A DNA stretch of 64,000 bases from Streptomyces geranii. Its GTDB lineage: Bacteria > Actinomycetota > Actinomycetes > Streptomycetales > Streptomycetaceae. This document shows positions 7,087 through 15,026 of the stretch, piece after piece. Position 1 is the stretch's first letter. Every line of letters begins with the position of its first letter. The notes under the pieces are model-generated. The model made no database searches. It saw only the letters and a list, made by a program, of their open reading frames with translations, and was not told where the DNA came from. The translations under genes were made by a program, and so were the position numbers. The stretch is taken from NCBI RefSeq assembly GCF_002954775.1, contig NZ_PJME01000017.1:111549-175548 (forward strand), given 5' to 3'.

Positions 7087-8727
7087 CTACGTCAGCGGCA
7101 CCCTTGTGAACCTGCCCGCCGTGCGCAGTTCCCCCTCGATCCGCGTCGCCGTCGCGTGCAGCTCGGGCAGGATCTCCTCCACGCACTGTTGCGCCGTGCG
7201 GCGGGTCGAGTGCATGGCCACGTCCACCGCCGCGACCACCCGGCCGGTACGGTCCCGGACCGGGACCGCGATCGAGCGCAGGCCCTGTTCCAGCTCCTCC
7301 TCGACCAGGGCGTATCCCTGTTGCCGTACCTCCGTGAAGTCCCCGTCCGGGGTGTCGGCCAGCAGCACCCGGCCCATCGACGTCCGGTGGGCCGGCAGGC
7401 GCGTCCCGACCGTGATGTCGGCGCTCATGATGCGCCGGGTCGCCGCCCGCGCCGTGTACTGGATCTCCCGACCCGTGCCCGTGCCCGTGCCCGAGTCCGG
7501 CGTCAGGATCGCCAGGGACGCCGACTCCTCCACCCGGTCCGCCAGTTCCGCCAGGTGCGGCGCGGCGATCTCGGGCAGGGAGGTGCGGGAGAGGGGCGGG
7601 AAGCCCAGGGACAGGACCCTAGGGGTCAGGGTGAAGGTGCGGCCCGTTGGTTCCACGTAGCCCAGGTGCTCGTAGGTGATCAGCGCCCGGCGCGCGGTCG
7701 CCCTTGCCAGGCCTGTCGCCCGGGCCACCTCCGTCAGGGTCAGCTCGGCGCGGGACTCGCCGAAGGCCGTCAGGACCGTCAGGCCCCTGGCCAGGGACTC
7801 GACGAACTCCCGGCCCAACTCCTGCTTCGACGCCCCGGTCCAGGCCGCCAGGTCGGAGGGGGGCACCCGTGCCTCGGCGGTGGGCCCCTCCCTCAGGTCC
7901 GCCCGCAGGTCCGCCTCCATCGCCGCCACCGTCGACCGCAGCCGCGGCAGCAGCTCCTCGCGCAGGCCGGTCGCCGTGCGGCGGCTCGTGTGGCTGACCA
8001 CGCTCGCGACGCACGCCACCCTGCCCGTACGGGGGTCCCGTACGGGGACGGAGACCGCCACCAGGCCCGGTTCGATCAGCTGGTCGTCCAGTGCCCAGCC
8101 GTCGGCCCGGGCCCGTTCGACGTACGCCTCGAAGTCGCTGTCCGGGGCCCCCGTCCCTTCGGTGCGCGGCGGGATCGCCGGGAAGCCCAGGTCCGCCGGG
8201 TCCGCCGTCCGGCGTTCGTGCCAGTGGTGCCAGTCCGCCCGCGTCCATTCGGTGGCGAACAGCGGGCCCGGCGCGGTGCGTTCGGCCGGCAGGAGGTCGC
8301 CGATGCGGAAGCTGAGGGACATCGCGCGGCGGCGGGTCGCCTGGTGGATGAACCGGATGCCGTCCCGGTCGCCGACGGCGAGGGACACCGACTCGTCCAG
8401 CTCGTCGGCGAGGGCGTCCGCGTGCGCGTCGAGCAGGGCGGGCAGCCGGAGGGCGGCCAGATAGGCGTTCCCCAGTTCCATCAGCCGAGGGGTGAGAACC
8501 GCGTCCCGGCCGTCGAGACGGACGTACCCCATGCGGGCGAGGGTCGCCGTGATCCGGTCCACGGTGGAACGTGCCAGGCCGGTCGCCCGCTCAAGCCCGC
8601 TCAGGCTCAGCGTCCCGCCCGCCTCCGTCAGCTGCCGCAGTACGGCGATCCCGCGCATCAGCGGGGCGACGGCCTCGGCGGGGACGGGAGCGGGGGCGGA
8701 CACCTGGCCGGGGACGGGGTCAATCAT
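7087..8727 (-). CDS. Tandem (double-length) IclR-family regulator
   Basis: The 546-residue product contains two complete IclR units in one chain. The first has a winged helix (GIAVLRQLTEAGGTLSLSGL, then TGLARSTVDRITATLARMGY) and effector domain (SLAVGDRDGIRFIH, then SVPVRDPRTGRVACVASVVS). The second repeats this: TLTEVARATGLARATARRAL, then SLAILTPDSG and SIAVPVRDRTGRVVAAVDVA. Usual IclR proteins are near 250 residues. Start is ATG 8727. It sits directly upstream of gudD on the same strand, so control of glucarate catabolism is likely, but the double form means it may bind as an intramolecular dimer. No frame break separates the halves. Confidence 0.9.
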   Translation of the reverse strand: MIDPVPGQVSAPAPVPAEAVAPLMRGIAVLRQLTEAGGTLSLSGLERATGLARSTVDRITATLARMGYVRLDGRDAVLTPRLMELGNAYLAALRLPALLDAHADALADELDESVSLAVGDRDGIRFIHQATRRRAMSLSFRIGDLLPAERTAPGPLFATEWTRADWHHWHERRTADPADLGFPAIPPRTEGTGAPDSDFEAYVERARADGWALDDQLIEPGLVAVSVPVRDPRTGRVACVASVVSHTSRRTATGLREELLPRLRSTVAAMEADLRADLREGPTAEARVPPSDLAAWTGASKQELGREFVESLARGLTVLTAFGESRAELTLTEVARATGLARATARRALITYEHLGYVEPTGRTFTLTPRVLSLGFPPLSRTSLPEIAAPHLAELADRVEESASLAILTPDSGTGTGTGREIQYTARAATRRIMSADITVGTRLPAHRTSMGRVLLADTPDGDFTEVRQQGYALVEEELEQGLRSIAVPVRDRTGRVVAAVDVAMHSTRRTAQQCVEEILPELHATATRIEGELRTAGRFTRVPLT

Positions 8728-8795
8728 GGGCTCACCGTAATGCCCGTGCGGAATCGCCTGCCGGGAGCCCGGCCTCCACCCGTACGGGAGGACCC

Positions 8796-10097
8796 CTACC
8801 TCCGGGTGATCGTCACCCGGTGGTTCCCGTCCAGGTCGGCGCTCGCCACCGTGATCCGGATGCCCCGGCTCGGGTCCTTGAAGGACTCGCCGGGGGCGAA
8901 GGGCGCGTCGGAGAGTTCCGCGTGGACGTTCGGGCTGCGGGTGCAGCCGCCGCTGTCCCGGCGGGAGTCGTACACCGTGACCGGGCCCCGGCCGGTGTCG
9001 ACGTTCGCGTCGACCTTGTAGATCAGCACGCCGGGCCGGCACACCGTCTCGTCGTTGCCCTCGCGCGTGCGCAGCTCGACGGCGTACCCCGTACGGGAGT
9101 TGATGGGCACGAAGACCAGCTTCGCGCCGCCGGGCCTGGCCAGCGGGGTGAGCGTGTACTCCGTCGTGCCCGCCGTCACCGCGCAGCCGACCTGCGAGGG
9201 GTCCAGCCAGCCCAGCTTCCACTTGTGCCAGCCGAGGAGGTCGTTGTTGGCCCCCCAGTCCTCGCTCATGATGTCCCAGTGCCCGACCGCGCCCCCGCCG
9301 TGCTGCGTGTACAGGTCGGGCAGCCCGAACACATGCCCGTTCTCGTGCGGCAGGACGCGGTAGCCCGTGGTGTCGTACGACCCGGAGCCGTCGTCCTGCC
9401 GGGAGTAGACGAACGACGCGTTGGCCACCGGCACCCCGTCCGCGACCGGCGCCTCCCGGTTCCCGGCGAAGGTGACGGACAGGACGGTGTCCAGGGCGGA
9501 GGGGCCCGCGTTCGGGGTGACCAGCACGTTCAGCAGGTCGTACGAGCGGAAGTCGACCGCCGGGTCGGCCGCGCGCACGATGTCCTGGACCAGCCGGCGG
9601 TAGCCGGGGTCGAAGGGGGCGCCGCGCTGTATGCCGTACGAGCGGAAGGTGCGCGGCATCCGCAGCCAGGTGTCGATGGGGGCCTCGGGGCGGTAGTCGA
9701 GGCGGCCGTAGGAGCTGGTGGTGAACCAGTCCCGGGTCTGCGGGAAGAACTCCGCGAGCCGGTCGAGGGCGCTGCCCTGGCCGGGGGCGTCGGAGAAGTC
9801 GACCATCAGGTTCAGCGCGCGGACGGTGCCGGTGGAGCGGGAGTAGCCGGCCGGGGTGGGCAGGCCCTCCGACATCTGGACGCCCAGGCCGCCCCTGATC
9901 AGACAGGCGCCGAGCGGGGAGGAGCGGGCCAGCGGGACGGAGCCCGCGGCCGTCGTGGAACCCTTGGCGAGGGGTCCGGTGCCGGCCGAGGTGCTGACCG
10001 CGAGGGTCAGCGCGGCCACGGACACCAGGGCGGCCACCCGGCGGGGGCGCATGGTGCCCGGCGGGCGTATCCGACGACGGCTGGTCGGCTGCTGCAT
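8796..10097 (-). CDS. Secreted M6-family metalloprotease
   Basis: The 433-residue protein starts at ATG 10097 behind AAGGG. It has an Arg-rich N-terminus, then a hydrophobic signal segment (VAALVSVAALTLAVSTSA, about 21-38). The zinc site HENGH is at 251-255, followed by VFGLPDLY, as in M6 (immune inhibitor A-like) peptidases. The downstream GHWDIMSEDWG, with its conserved Met-turn, also matches the family. It should be exported and cleave extracellular protein. It stands upstream of the IclR gene, 68 bp apart on the same strand, with no obvious functional link. The perfect CRP-like palindrome at 10240 lies about 140 bp upstream of its start and could influence it. Confidence 0.88.
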   Translation of the reverse strand: MQQPTSRRRIRPPGTMRPRRVAALVSVAALTLAVSTSAGTGPLAKGSTTAAGSVPLARSSPLGACLIRGGLGVQMSEGLPTPAGYSRSTGTVRALNLMVDFSDAPGQGSALDRLAEFFPQTRDWFTTSSYGRLDYRPEAPIDTWLRMPRTFRSYGIQRGAPFDPGYRRLVQDIVRAADPAVDFRSYDLLNVLVTPNAGPSALDTVLSVTFAGNREAPVADGVPVANASFVYSRQDDGSGSYDTTGYRVLPHENGHVFGLPDLYTQHGGGAVGHWDIMSEDWGANNDLLGWHKWKLGWLDPSQVGCAVTAGTTEYTLTPLARPGGAKLVFVPINSRTGYAVELRTREGNDETVCRPGVLIYKVDANVDTGRGPVTVYDSRRDSGGCTRSPNVHAELSDAPFAPGESFKDPSRGIRITVASADLDGNHRVTITRR

Positions 10098-10239
10098 GCA
10101 CGGACCCTTCGCGCCACGGCAGCCGCCGGTCTCGGACTGCACCCTTTCGATCACCCTGTGTCGAGGTCGGCGGGAGCGCGCGCTGGAGGAGACCGATCGT
10201 GGGTACCCGCCCCGGATTCCCCCCGGATTCCCCCCGGGA

Positions 10240-10263
10240 TTGATGTGACCCAGGTCACATCAA
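10240..10263. promoter_or_regulatory. Perfect CRP-type palindrome
   Basis: TTGATGTGACC and GGTCACATCAA form perfect 11-bp arms around a CA centre. The core is TGTGA-N6-TCACA, the classical CRP/FNR-family operator. It lies in the 295-bp divergent region between the metalloprotease (minus) and the TetR gene (plus); I see nothing else in that region except short CCCCGGATTC repeats at 10209-10238. Which gene it serves, and whether Crp or the TetR protein binds, is not known. Confidence 0.75.
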
Positions 10264-10392
10264 ATCTCTTCGGATGCGGGAAATAACCGGGGACCGTTTC
10301 CCCGTTTAGCCATGTGTCCGAGCGAAACGGGGACTCCATCCCCGGATCGCAACACACCGTTCACGAAGAACGCGTCGATGAAGGAGTACGCC

Positions 10393-11034
10393 GTGCAGAC
10401 CGCGATCCCCGTGCAGAAGGCGCCCCGGCCCCGTGCCGACGCCCTGCGCAACCGGGAGCGGATCGTCACCGCCGCCCGCGAGATGTTCGTCGAGTTCGGC
10501 GCCGAGGTGCCGATCGACGAGATCGCCCGCCGGGCCGGCGTCGGCAATGCCACGGTGTACCGCAACTTCCCGGACCGGGAGGCCCTCGCCCGCGAGGTCG
10601 TCTGCTCGGTCATGGACCGGATGTCCGAGGCGGCCGAACTGGCCCTCGCGGAGACCGGCGACGCCTTCGCGGCGCTGGAGCGCTTTGTGCACGTCACCGC
10701 CGACGAACGGCTCAGCGCGCTCTGCCCGATGATGGCCAGCACCTTCGACCAGCGCCACCCCGACCTGGAGGCCGCGCGGGAGCGGGTCGAACAGCTCACC
10801 GAGGACATCATGGACCGGGCGAAGGCGGCCGGTCAGCTCCGTACGGACGTCGGTGTCGGCGATGTGATGATCGTCGTGGCCCAGCTCAGCCGTCCCCCGG
10901 CGGGCACCGGGTGCACGAGCATCGACCGTTACGTCCACCGACACCTGCAGCTGTTCCTGGACGGTCTGCGGGCGCCGGCCCGCTCCGAACTGCCCGGTAC
11001 GGCCGCGACTATGGAGGACCTGCGCCAGCCCTGA
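10393..11034 (+). CDS. TetR-family transcriptional regulator
   Basis: The N-terminal helix-turn-helix reads ERIVTAAREMFVEFGAEVPIDEIARRAGVGNATVYRNFPDRE (shown in part: IDEIARRAGVGNATVYRNF). I prefer the GTG at 10393 (213 residues) because AAGGAG at 10381-10386 is ideally spaced; the ATG at 10378 overlaps that site and has none of its own. The C-terminal ligand domain is variable, as usual. It is followed 125 bp later by an MFS drug exporter on the same strand, the standard TetR-pump arrangement, so it probably represses that gene. A CRP-like palindrome lies about 130 bp upstream. Confidence 0.88.
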   Translation: MQTAIPVQKAPRPRADALRNRERIVTAAREMFVEFGAEVPIDEIARRAGVGNATVYRNFPDREALAREVVCSVMDRMSEAAELALAETGDAFAALERFVHVTADERLSALCPMMASTFDQRHPDLEAARERVEQLTEDIMDRAKAAGQLRTDVGVGDVMIVVAQLSRPPAGTGCTSIDRYVHRHLQLFLDGLRAPARSELPGTAATMEDLRQP

Positions 11035-11159
11035 CGGCGATCTGACCCTCGCTCCGAGCTTCTCCGCTCCCCTTCTTTCCTCGCTCCACGCTCCTCTCCC
11101 CTCGTCCCGTCCCCTTTCACGCCCTTTTTCCGTCACGAAGTCCCGAAGTGGGTATCCCC

Positions 11160-12692
11160 ATGTCTGAAACAGTCCAGGCTGCCGCCACCAAGGCGCCGGC
11201 ACCCGATGCGAACCGCTGGAAGGCACTGACCTTCATAGCGCTCGCCCAGCTGATGGTCGTGCTCGACGCGACCATCGTGAACATCGCCCTGCCCTCCGCC
11301 CAGCAGGATCTGGGGATCTCGGACGGCAACCGCCAGTGGGTCATCACGGCCTACGCCCTCGCCTTCGGCGGACTGCTGCTCTTCGGCGGCCGGATCGCCG
11401 ACATCTGGGGCCGCAAGAACACCTTCGTCACCGGTCTGATCGGCTTCGCCGCGGCCTCCGCCCTGGGCGGCGCCGCGACCAACGAGGCGATGCTGCTCGG
11501 CTCCCGCGCCCTCCAGGGTGCCTTCGGCGCACTGCTCGCGCCCGCCGCGCTCTCCCTGCTCGCGGTGATGTTCACCGACGCCAAGGAGCGCGCCAAGGCG
11601 TTCGGCATCTACGGGGCGATCGCCGGTGGCGGTGGCGCCGTGGGTCTCATCCTCGGCGGCTTCCTCACCGAGTACCTGAACTGGCGCTGGACGTTCTTCG
11701 TGAACATCCCCTTCGCCGCCGTCGCCGCCCTCGGCGCGTACTTCGTCATCCGTGAGCCGTCCGGCAGCCGCAACCGCTCGCCGCTCGACATCCCGGGCGT
11801 CGTCCTGTCCACCCTCGGCCTGGTCTCCCTCGTCTACGGCTTCACCCGCGCCGAGTCCGAGGGCTGGAGCGACTCCCTGACGATCGGCCTGTTCGTCGCC
11901 TCGGCGCTGCTCCTCGCGACCTTCGTGTTCGTCGAGTCCAGGGTCAAGGCCCCGCTGCTGCCCCTGCGCGTCATCACCGAGCGCAACCGCGGCGGCGTCT
12001 ACCTCTCGCTCGGCCTCGCGATCATCGCGATGTTCGGCCTGTTCCTCTTCCTCACCTACTACCTGCAGATCGTGAAGGGCTACTCCCCGGTCAAGACCGG
12101 CTTCGCGTTCCTGCCGATGATCGCGGGCATGATCACGGGCTCCACCCAGATCGGCGCCCGCCTGATGACCCGCGTCCCGGCGCGGCTGCTGATGGGCCCC
12201 GGCTTCCTGGTCGCCGCGCTCGGCATGCTGTTCCTGACCCAGATGGAGATCGGCTCGTCCTACGCGGCCCTGCTCCTGCCGGCGATGCTCCTGCTCGGTC
12301 TCGGCATGGGTACGGCGTTCATGCCGGCCATGTCCCTGGCCACGCTGGGCGTCGAGCCGCGTGACTCCGGTGTCGCCTCCGCGATGGTCAACACCTCGCA
12401 GCAGGTCGGCGGCGCGATCGGTACGGCCCTGCTGAACACCATCGCCGCCTCGGCCACCACGACCTACGTCGCCGACCACATCGGTGGCGCGTCCTCCCGC
12501 TCCCAGCAGCAGCTGGTCCAGCTGAAGGGCATGGTCGAGGGCTACACCAGCGCCATCTGGTTCGCCGTCGGCATCCTGGTCGCCGCCGCGGCGATCGCCT
12601 TCACCTTCATCAACGCCGGTGCCCCGGACGTGAGTTCGACCAGCGGTGAGGGTGCCGAGGACGAGCTGAAGGTCCCGGTGGTCGCCCACTGA
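11160..12692 (+). CDS. MFS exporter, DHA2 (14-TM EmrB/QacA) family
   Basis: The 510-residue membrane protein has the DHA2 signatures: LDATIVNIALP in helix 1, WVITAYALAFGGLLLFGGRI-ADIWGRK (motif A) and the GGGGAVGLILGGFL motif in the middle. Hydrophobicity is consistent with 14 segments. These are proton-driven exporters of drugs, dyes or endogenous metabolites at the cytoplasmic membrane. The ATG at 11160 is chosen; GTG 11148 is an in-frame alternative. It follows a TetR regulator on the same strand and ends at two hairpins. Confidence 0.92.
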   Translation: MSETVQAAATKAPAPDANRWKALTFIALAQLMVVLDATIVNIALPSAQQDLGISDGNRQWVITAYALAFGGLLLFGGRIADIWGRKNTFVTGLIGFAAASALGGAATNEAMLLGSRALQGAFGALLAPAALSLLAVMFTDAKERAKAFGIYGAIAGGGGAVGLILGGFLTEYLNWRWTFFVNIPFAAVAALGAYFVIREPSGSRNRSPLDIPGVVLSTLGLVSLVYGFTRAESEGWSDSLTIGLFVASALLLATFVFVESRVKAPLLPLRVITERNRGGVYLSLGLAIIAMFGLFLFLTYYLQIVKGYSPVKTGFAFLPMIAGMITGSTQIGARLMTRVPARLLMGPGFLVAALGMLFLTQMEIGSSYAALLLPAMLLLGLGMGTAFMPAMSLATLGVEPRDSGVASAMVNTSQQVGGAIGTALLNTIAASATTTYVADHIGGASSRSQQQLVQLKGMVEGYTSAIWFAVGILVAAAAIAFTFINAGAPDVSSTSGEGAEDELKVPVVAH

Positions 12693-12731
12693 CCCCGGAC
12701 GCCGTCCCCTCGATACCCCTTCGGGCCACTC

Positions 12732-12816
12732 CGTACGTCACGCGGGGTGGGGACGCCTCGTGACGTACGACTCCAGGATCTGCCCTGGTTCCGCTCAGCG
12801 GAGCCAGGGCAGATCC
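12732..12816. terminator. Two hairpins between convergent MFS and MarR genes
   Basis: Hairpin 1 pairs CGTACGTCACG (12732-12742) with CGTGACGTACG (12759-12769). Hairpin 2 pairs 12776-12794 with 12798-12816 (13 perfect pairs plus 6 more with one wobble), leaving a 3-base loop. That loop is the marR stop codon, so the second stem is built from the last six MarR codons and their complement. Confidence 0.8.
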
Positions 12817-13304
12817 GCGCCCGCGTCCTTCGGCTGAAGGCCCTGGGCGACGATCTCCATCACCTCGTGGAGCGTCTTGCGCTGCTCGTCGCTGATCCGG
12901 TCGAACAGCGCCTGGCGTACGGCGGTCACATGACCGGGCGCGGTGCGCCGGAGCACCTCCTGGCCCTGGTCGGTGAGGACCGCGAACTGGCCGCGCTTGT
13001 CCGAGGGGCAGTCCTCGCGCCGTACCCAGCCGTTCTTCTCCAGCCGCGCGATGGCGTGCGAGAGCCGGGACCGGGTGATCTTGGCCTTCATCGCCAGCTC
13101 GGTCATGCGCAGCCGCCCGTCCGCCTGTTCGCCCAGCCCCACGAGCAGGCCGTAGTAGACGTGCGGCATGCCGGCGTCACGCTGGAGCTGACGGTCCAGG
13201 TGGTCCTCCAGCAGGGTGACCGCGTGCATGTAGGCCCGCCAGGTGCGCTGTTCCTCGTCGGTGAGCCAGCGGGGCTCCTCGTCGGGTGTAGATGCCGTGT
13301 TCAT
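12795..13304 (-). CDS. MarR-family regulator
   Basis: The 169-residue protein from ATG 13304 has the winged-helix MarR pattern: LRMTELAMKAKITRSRLSHA, then IARLEKNGWVRREDCPSDKR and the wing GQFAVLTDQG. It is divergently transcribed from an extradiol dioxygenase-type gene with about 100 bp between them, an arrangement in which the MarR protein usually represses the enzyme until a phenolic ligand binds. Its 3' end forms half of a terminator stem. The longer open frame upstream crosses the dioxygenase promoter and is not used. Confidence 0.9.
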   Translation of the reverse strand: MNTASTPDEEPRWLTDEEQRTWRAYMHAVTLLEDHLDRQLQRDAGMPHVYYGLLVGLGEQADGRLRMTELAMKAKITRSRLSHAIARLEKNGWVRREDCPSDKRGQFAVLTDQGQEVLRRTAPGHVTAVRQALFDRISDEQRKTLHEVMEIVAQGLQPKDAGADLPWLR

Positions 13305-13329
13305 GTACTCCACTCTACGTTCCCCGTCC

Positions 13330-13358
13330 TTGAATTTTAAACCAAAACGATGTATGTT
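13330..13358 (+). promoter_or_regulatory. Promoter of the dioxygenase gene
   Basis: TTGAAT (13330-13335) and TATGTT (13353-13358) are 17 bases apart, in a locally AT-rich stretch unlike the surrounding DNA. A start near 13365 gives a 40-base leader. The TTTTAAACC sequence in the spacer is a plausible MarR contact site. Confidence 0.6.
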
Positions 13359-13404
13359 CAGTATGCGAGAAGCTTGAGACTTCAACAGAAGGGCAGTGGC
13401 CGTC

Positions 13405-14196
13405 ATGTCCGCCGACACCAAGGAGCGCATGCCGGCGCTCTACCTCAGTCACGGCGCCCCTCCGCTGGCCGACGACCCGATCTGGCCCGGCCAACTCGCC
13501 GCCTGGTCGGCCGACCTGCCCCGCCCGAAGGCGATCCTGATGGTCTCCGCCCACTGGGAGGAGGCCCCGCTCGCCCTCGCCGCCATCGAAACGATCCCCC
13601 TCGTCTACGACTTCTGGGGCTTCCCCGAGCACTACTACCAGGTCGAGTACGCCGCCCCCGGCGCCCCCGAACTCGCCGAGTCCGTACGGAAGCTGCTGCG
13701 GGCCCCCGGAATGCCCGTCCAGGACATCCCGGACCGCGGTCTCGACCACGGCGCGTACGTCCCCCTGGTGGAGATGTTCCCCGAGGCGGACATCCCTGTC
13801 CTCCAGATCTCGATGCCGACCCTCGACCCGGTGAAACTGATGGACATCGGGCGTAAACTCGCCCCCCTCCGTGACGAGGGCGTCCTGATCGTCGGCTCCG
13901 GCTTCTTCACCCACAACCTGGCCGCCCTCAGGCACGCGGGCCCCGGGGAGCCGTCCTGGTCGCGCGAGTTCGACGACTGGGGCCGCCGGGCCCTGGAAGC
14001 GCGGGACGTGGACGGCCTGCTGGACTTCCTCCACAAGGCCCCCGCGGGCCGGTACGCCCACCCCCGCACCGAGCACTTCGCCCCCCTCTTCGTGACGATG
14101 GGCGCGGCCGAGGTGGCCGGCGAACTGGACACCCAGCGGTCCGTCATCGACGGCTTCTGGCTGGGGCTGGCCAAGCGGTCGGTGCAGTTCGGCTGA
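13405..14196 (+). CDS. Class III extradiol dioxygenase (LigB/DODA-type, YgiD-like)
   Basis: The 263-residue protein resembles 4,5-DOPA dioxygenase and related LigB enzymes. The conserved motifs are LYLSHGAPP (H16), MVSAHWEE (H50), GLDHGAYVPL and GSGFFTHNLAAL. The histidines should bind a non-haem Fe(II) that opens catechol rings. Length is normal for the family. ATG 13405 is preceded by GAAGGG. The divergent MarR gene is the likely regulator. The physiological catechol is not deducible. Confidence 0.87.
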   Translation: MSADTKERMPALYLSHGAPPLADDPIWPGQLAAWSADLPRPKAILMVSAHWEEAPLALAAIETIPLVYDFWGFPEHYYQVEYAAPGAPELAESVRKLLRAPGMPVQDIPDRGLDHGAYVPLVEMFPEADIPVLQISMPTLDPVKLMDIGRKLAPLRDEGVLIVGSGFFTHNLAALRHAGPGEPSWSREFDDWGRRALEARDVDGLLDFLHKAPAGRYAHPRTEHFAPLFVTMGAAEVAGELDTQRSVIDGFWLGLAKRSVQFG

Positions 14197-14211
14197 CCCG
14201 GCCGACGGACA

Positions 14212-14245
14212 TTCGGCCCTTTCGGGCAGCCGCCCGGGGGCCGAA
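14212..14245. terminator. Hairpin between convergent dioxygenase and GNAT genes
   Basis: TTCGGCCC (14212-14219) pairs with GGGCCGAA (14238-14245), with an inner GGGC/GCCC pairing. The rest of the 137-bp gap carries short CTCCCGTACGGGA-like repeats. Confidence 0.6.
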
Positions 14246-14333
14246 AGTACGTACACGCGACCGGAGTTCCCTCCCGTACGGGAAGCCCCTTCCCTACGGG
14301 AGTTCCTCCCGGTGCCCGGAGTTCTCCCCGGAC

Positions 14334-14852
14334 TCAGAGTTCCTTCTCGTACCAGGCCACGTCCCAGTACCGGCCGAACTTCCGGCCCACCTCGCCGTAC
14401 GTCCCGATGTACCGGAACCCGAAGCGCTCGTGCAGCCGCACCGACGCCTCGTTCGGCGGCACGATGCCCGCCAGCGCGCGGTGCACGTCCTCGCCCGCCA
14501 GCACCGCGAAGAGCTCCTTGTAGAGCAGGGTGCCCACGCCGCGCCCGCCCGCGTCCGGGGCGAGATAGACGGTGACCTCCACGGTGGTGCCGTACGCGGG
14601 CTTCGCGCGGAAGGGGCCGGATGTGGCATACCCCAGAATCCGCTGTGAGTCCATGTCCGTGGCAACCATCAGGCGGTGCGGGCCGTCTTCAGGGTAGGAG
14701 AGCAGCCAAGGACGGCGCTCCTCCGGTGTGAAGATTTTGGTGTCGAAAGTAGTGGGTGTCTCGCGTACGTAGTGGTTGTAGAGGTCCGTGAGAGCTGCGA
14801 GATCAGCCTCGACTCCCGGCCTGACCTGCACCTCTGTACGTTCCGACGGCAT
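14334..14852 (-). CDS. GNAT acetyltransferase, phosphinothricin N-acetyltransferase type
   Basis: The 172-residue product matches the Bar/Pat group: DLYNHYVRETPTTFDTK near the N-terminus, the acetyl-CoA loop GGRGVGTLLYKEL and the late HERFGFRYIGTYGEVGRKF. It would transfer an acetyl group from acetyl-CoA to the amino group of phosphinothricin, methionine sulfoximine or similar glutamate analogues. Two ATGs overlap behind GGAGG; the second (14852) is better spaced. From memory, a bialaphos-resistance gene of this kind sits beside hrdD in S. coelicolor, which agrees with the neighbour here. It is divergent from hrdD. Confidence 0.88.
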   Translation of the reverse strand: MPSERTEVQVRPGVEADLAALTDLYNHYVRETPTTFDTKIFTPEERRPWLLSYPEDGPHRLMVATDMDSQRILGYATSGPFRAKPAYGTTVEVTVYLAPDAGGRGVGTLLYKELFAVLAGEDVHRALAGIVPPNEASVRLHERFGFRYIGTYGEVGRKFGRYWDVAWYEKEL

Positions 14853-14912
14853 CATGCCTCCTTTGTCGGCGGCACAGGGTACTGCAAGATCAGAAAAATA
14901 GGGGGGCGGCGT

Positions 14913-14939
14913 GGGAATTCTGTCCTGATTCCAGTCGTT
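14913..14939 (+). promoter_or_regulatory. SigR-type promoter of hrdD
   Basis: GGGAAT (14913-14918) and GTT (14937-14939) are separated by 18 bases, matching the SigR consensus GGGAAT-N18-GTT. As I recall, hrdD is a known target of SigR and SigE in S. coelicolor. Transcription would start near 14946, leaving an 80-base leader. Confidence 0.75.
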
Positions 14940-15026
14940 GTTTCCTTCGGATGCCGGGCACGCGAGGAGTGTGCTGAGCGTTCAGTACCAACAGGGACAA
15001 CCAGGACCACTCGCAAGGGAGCAAGC

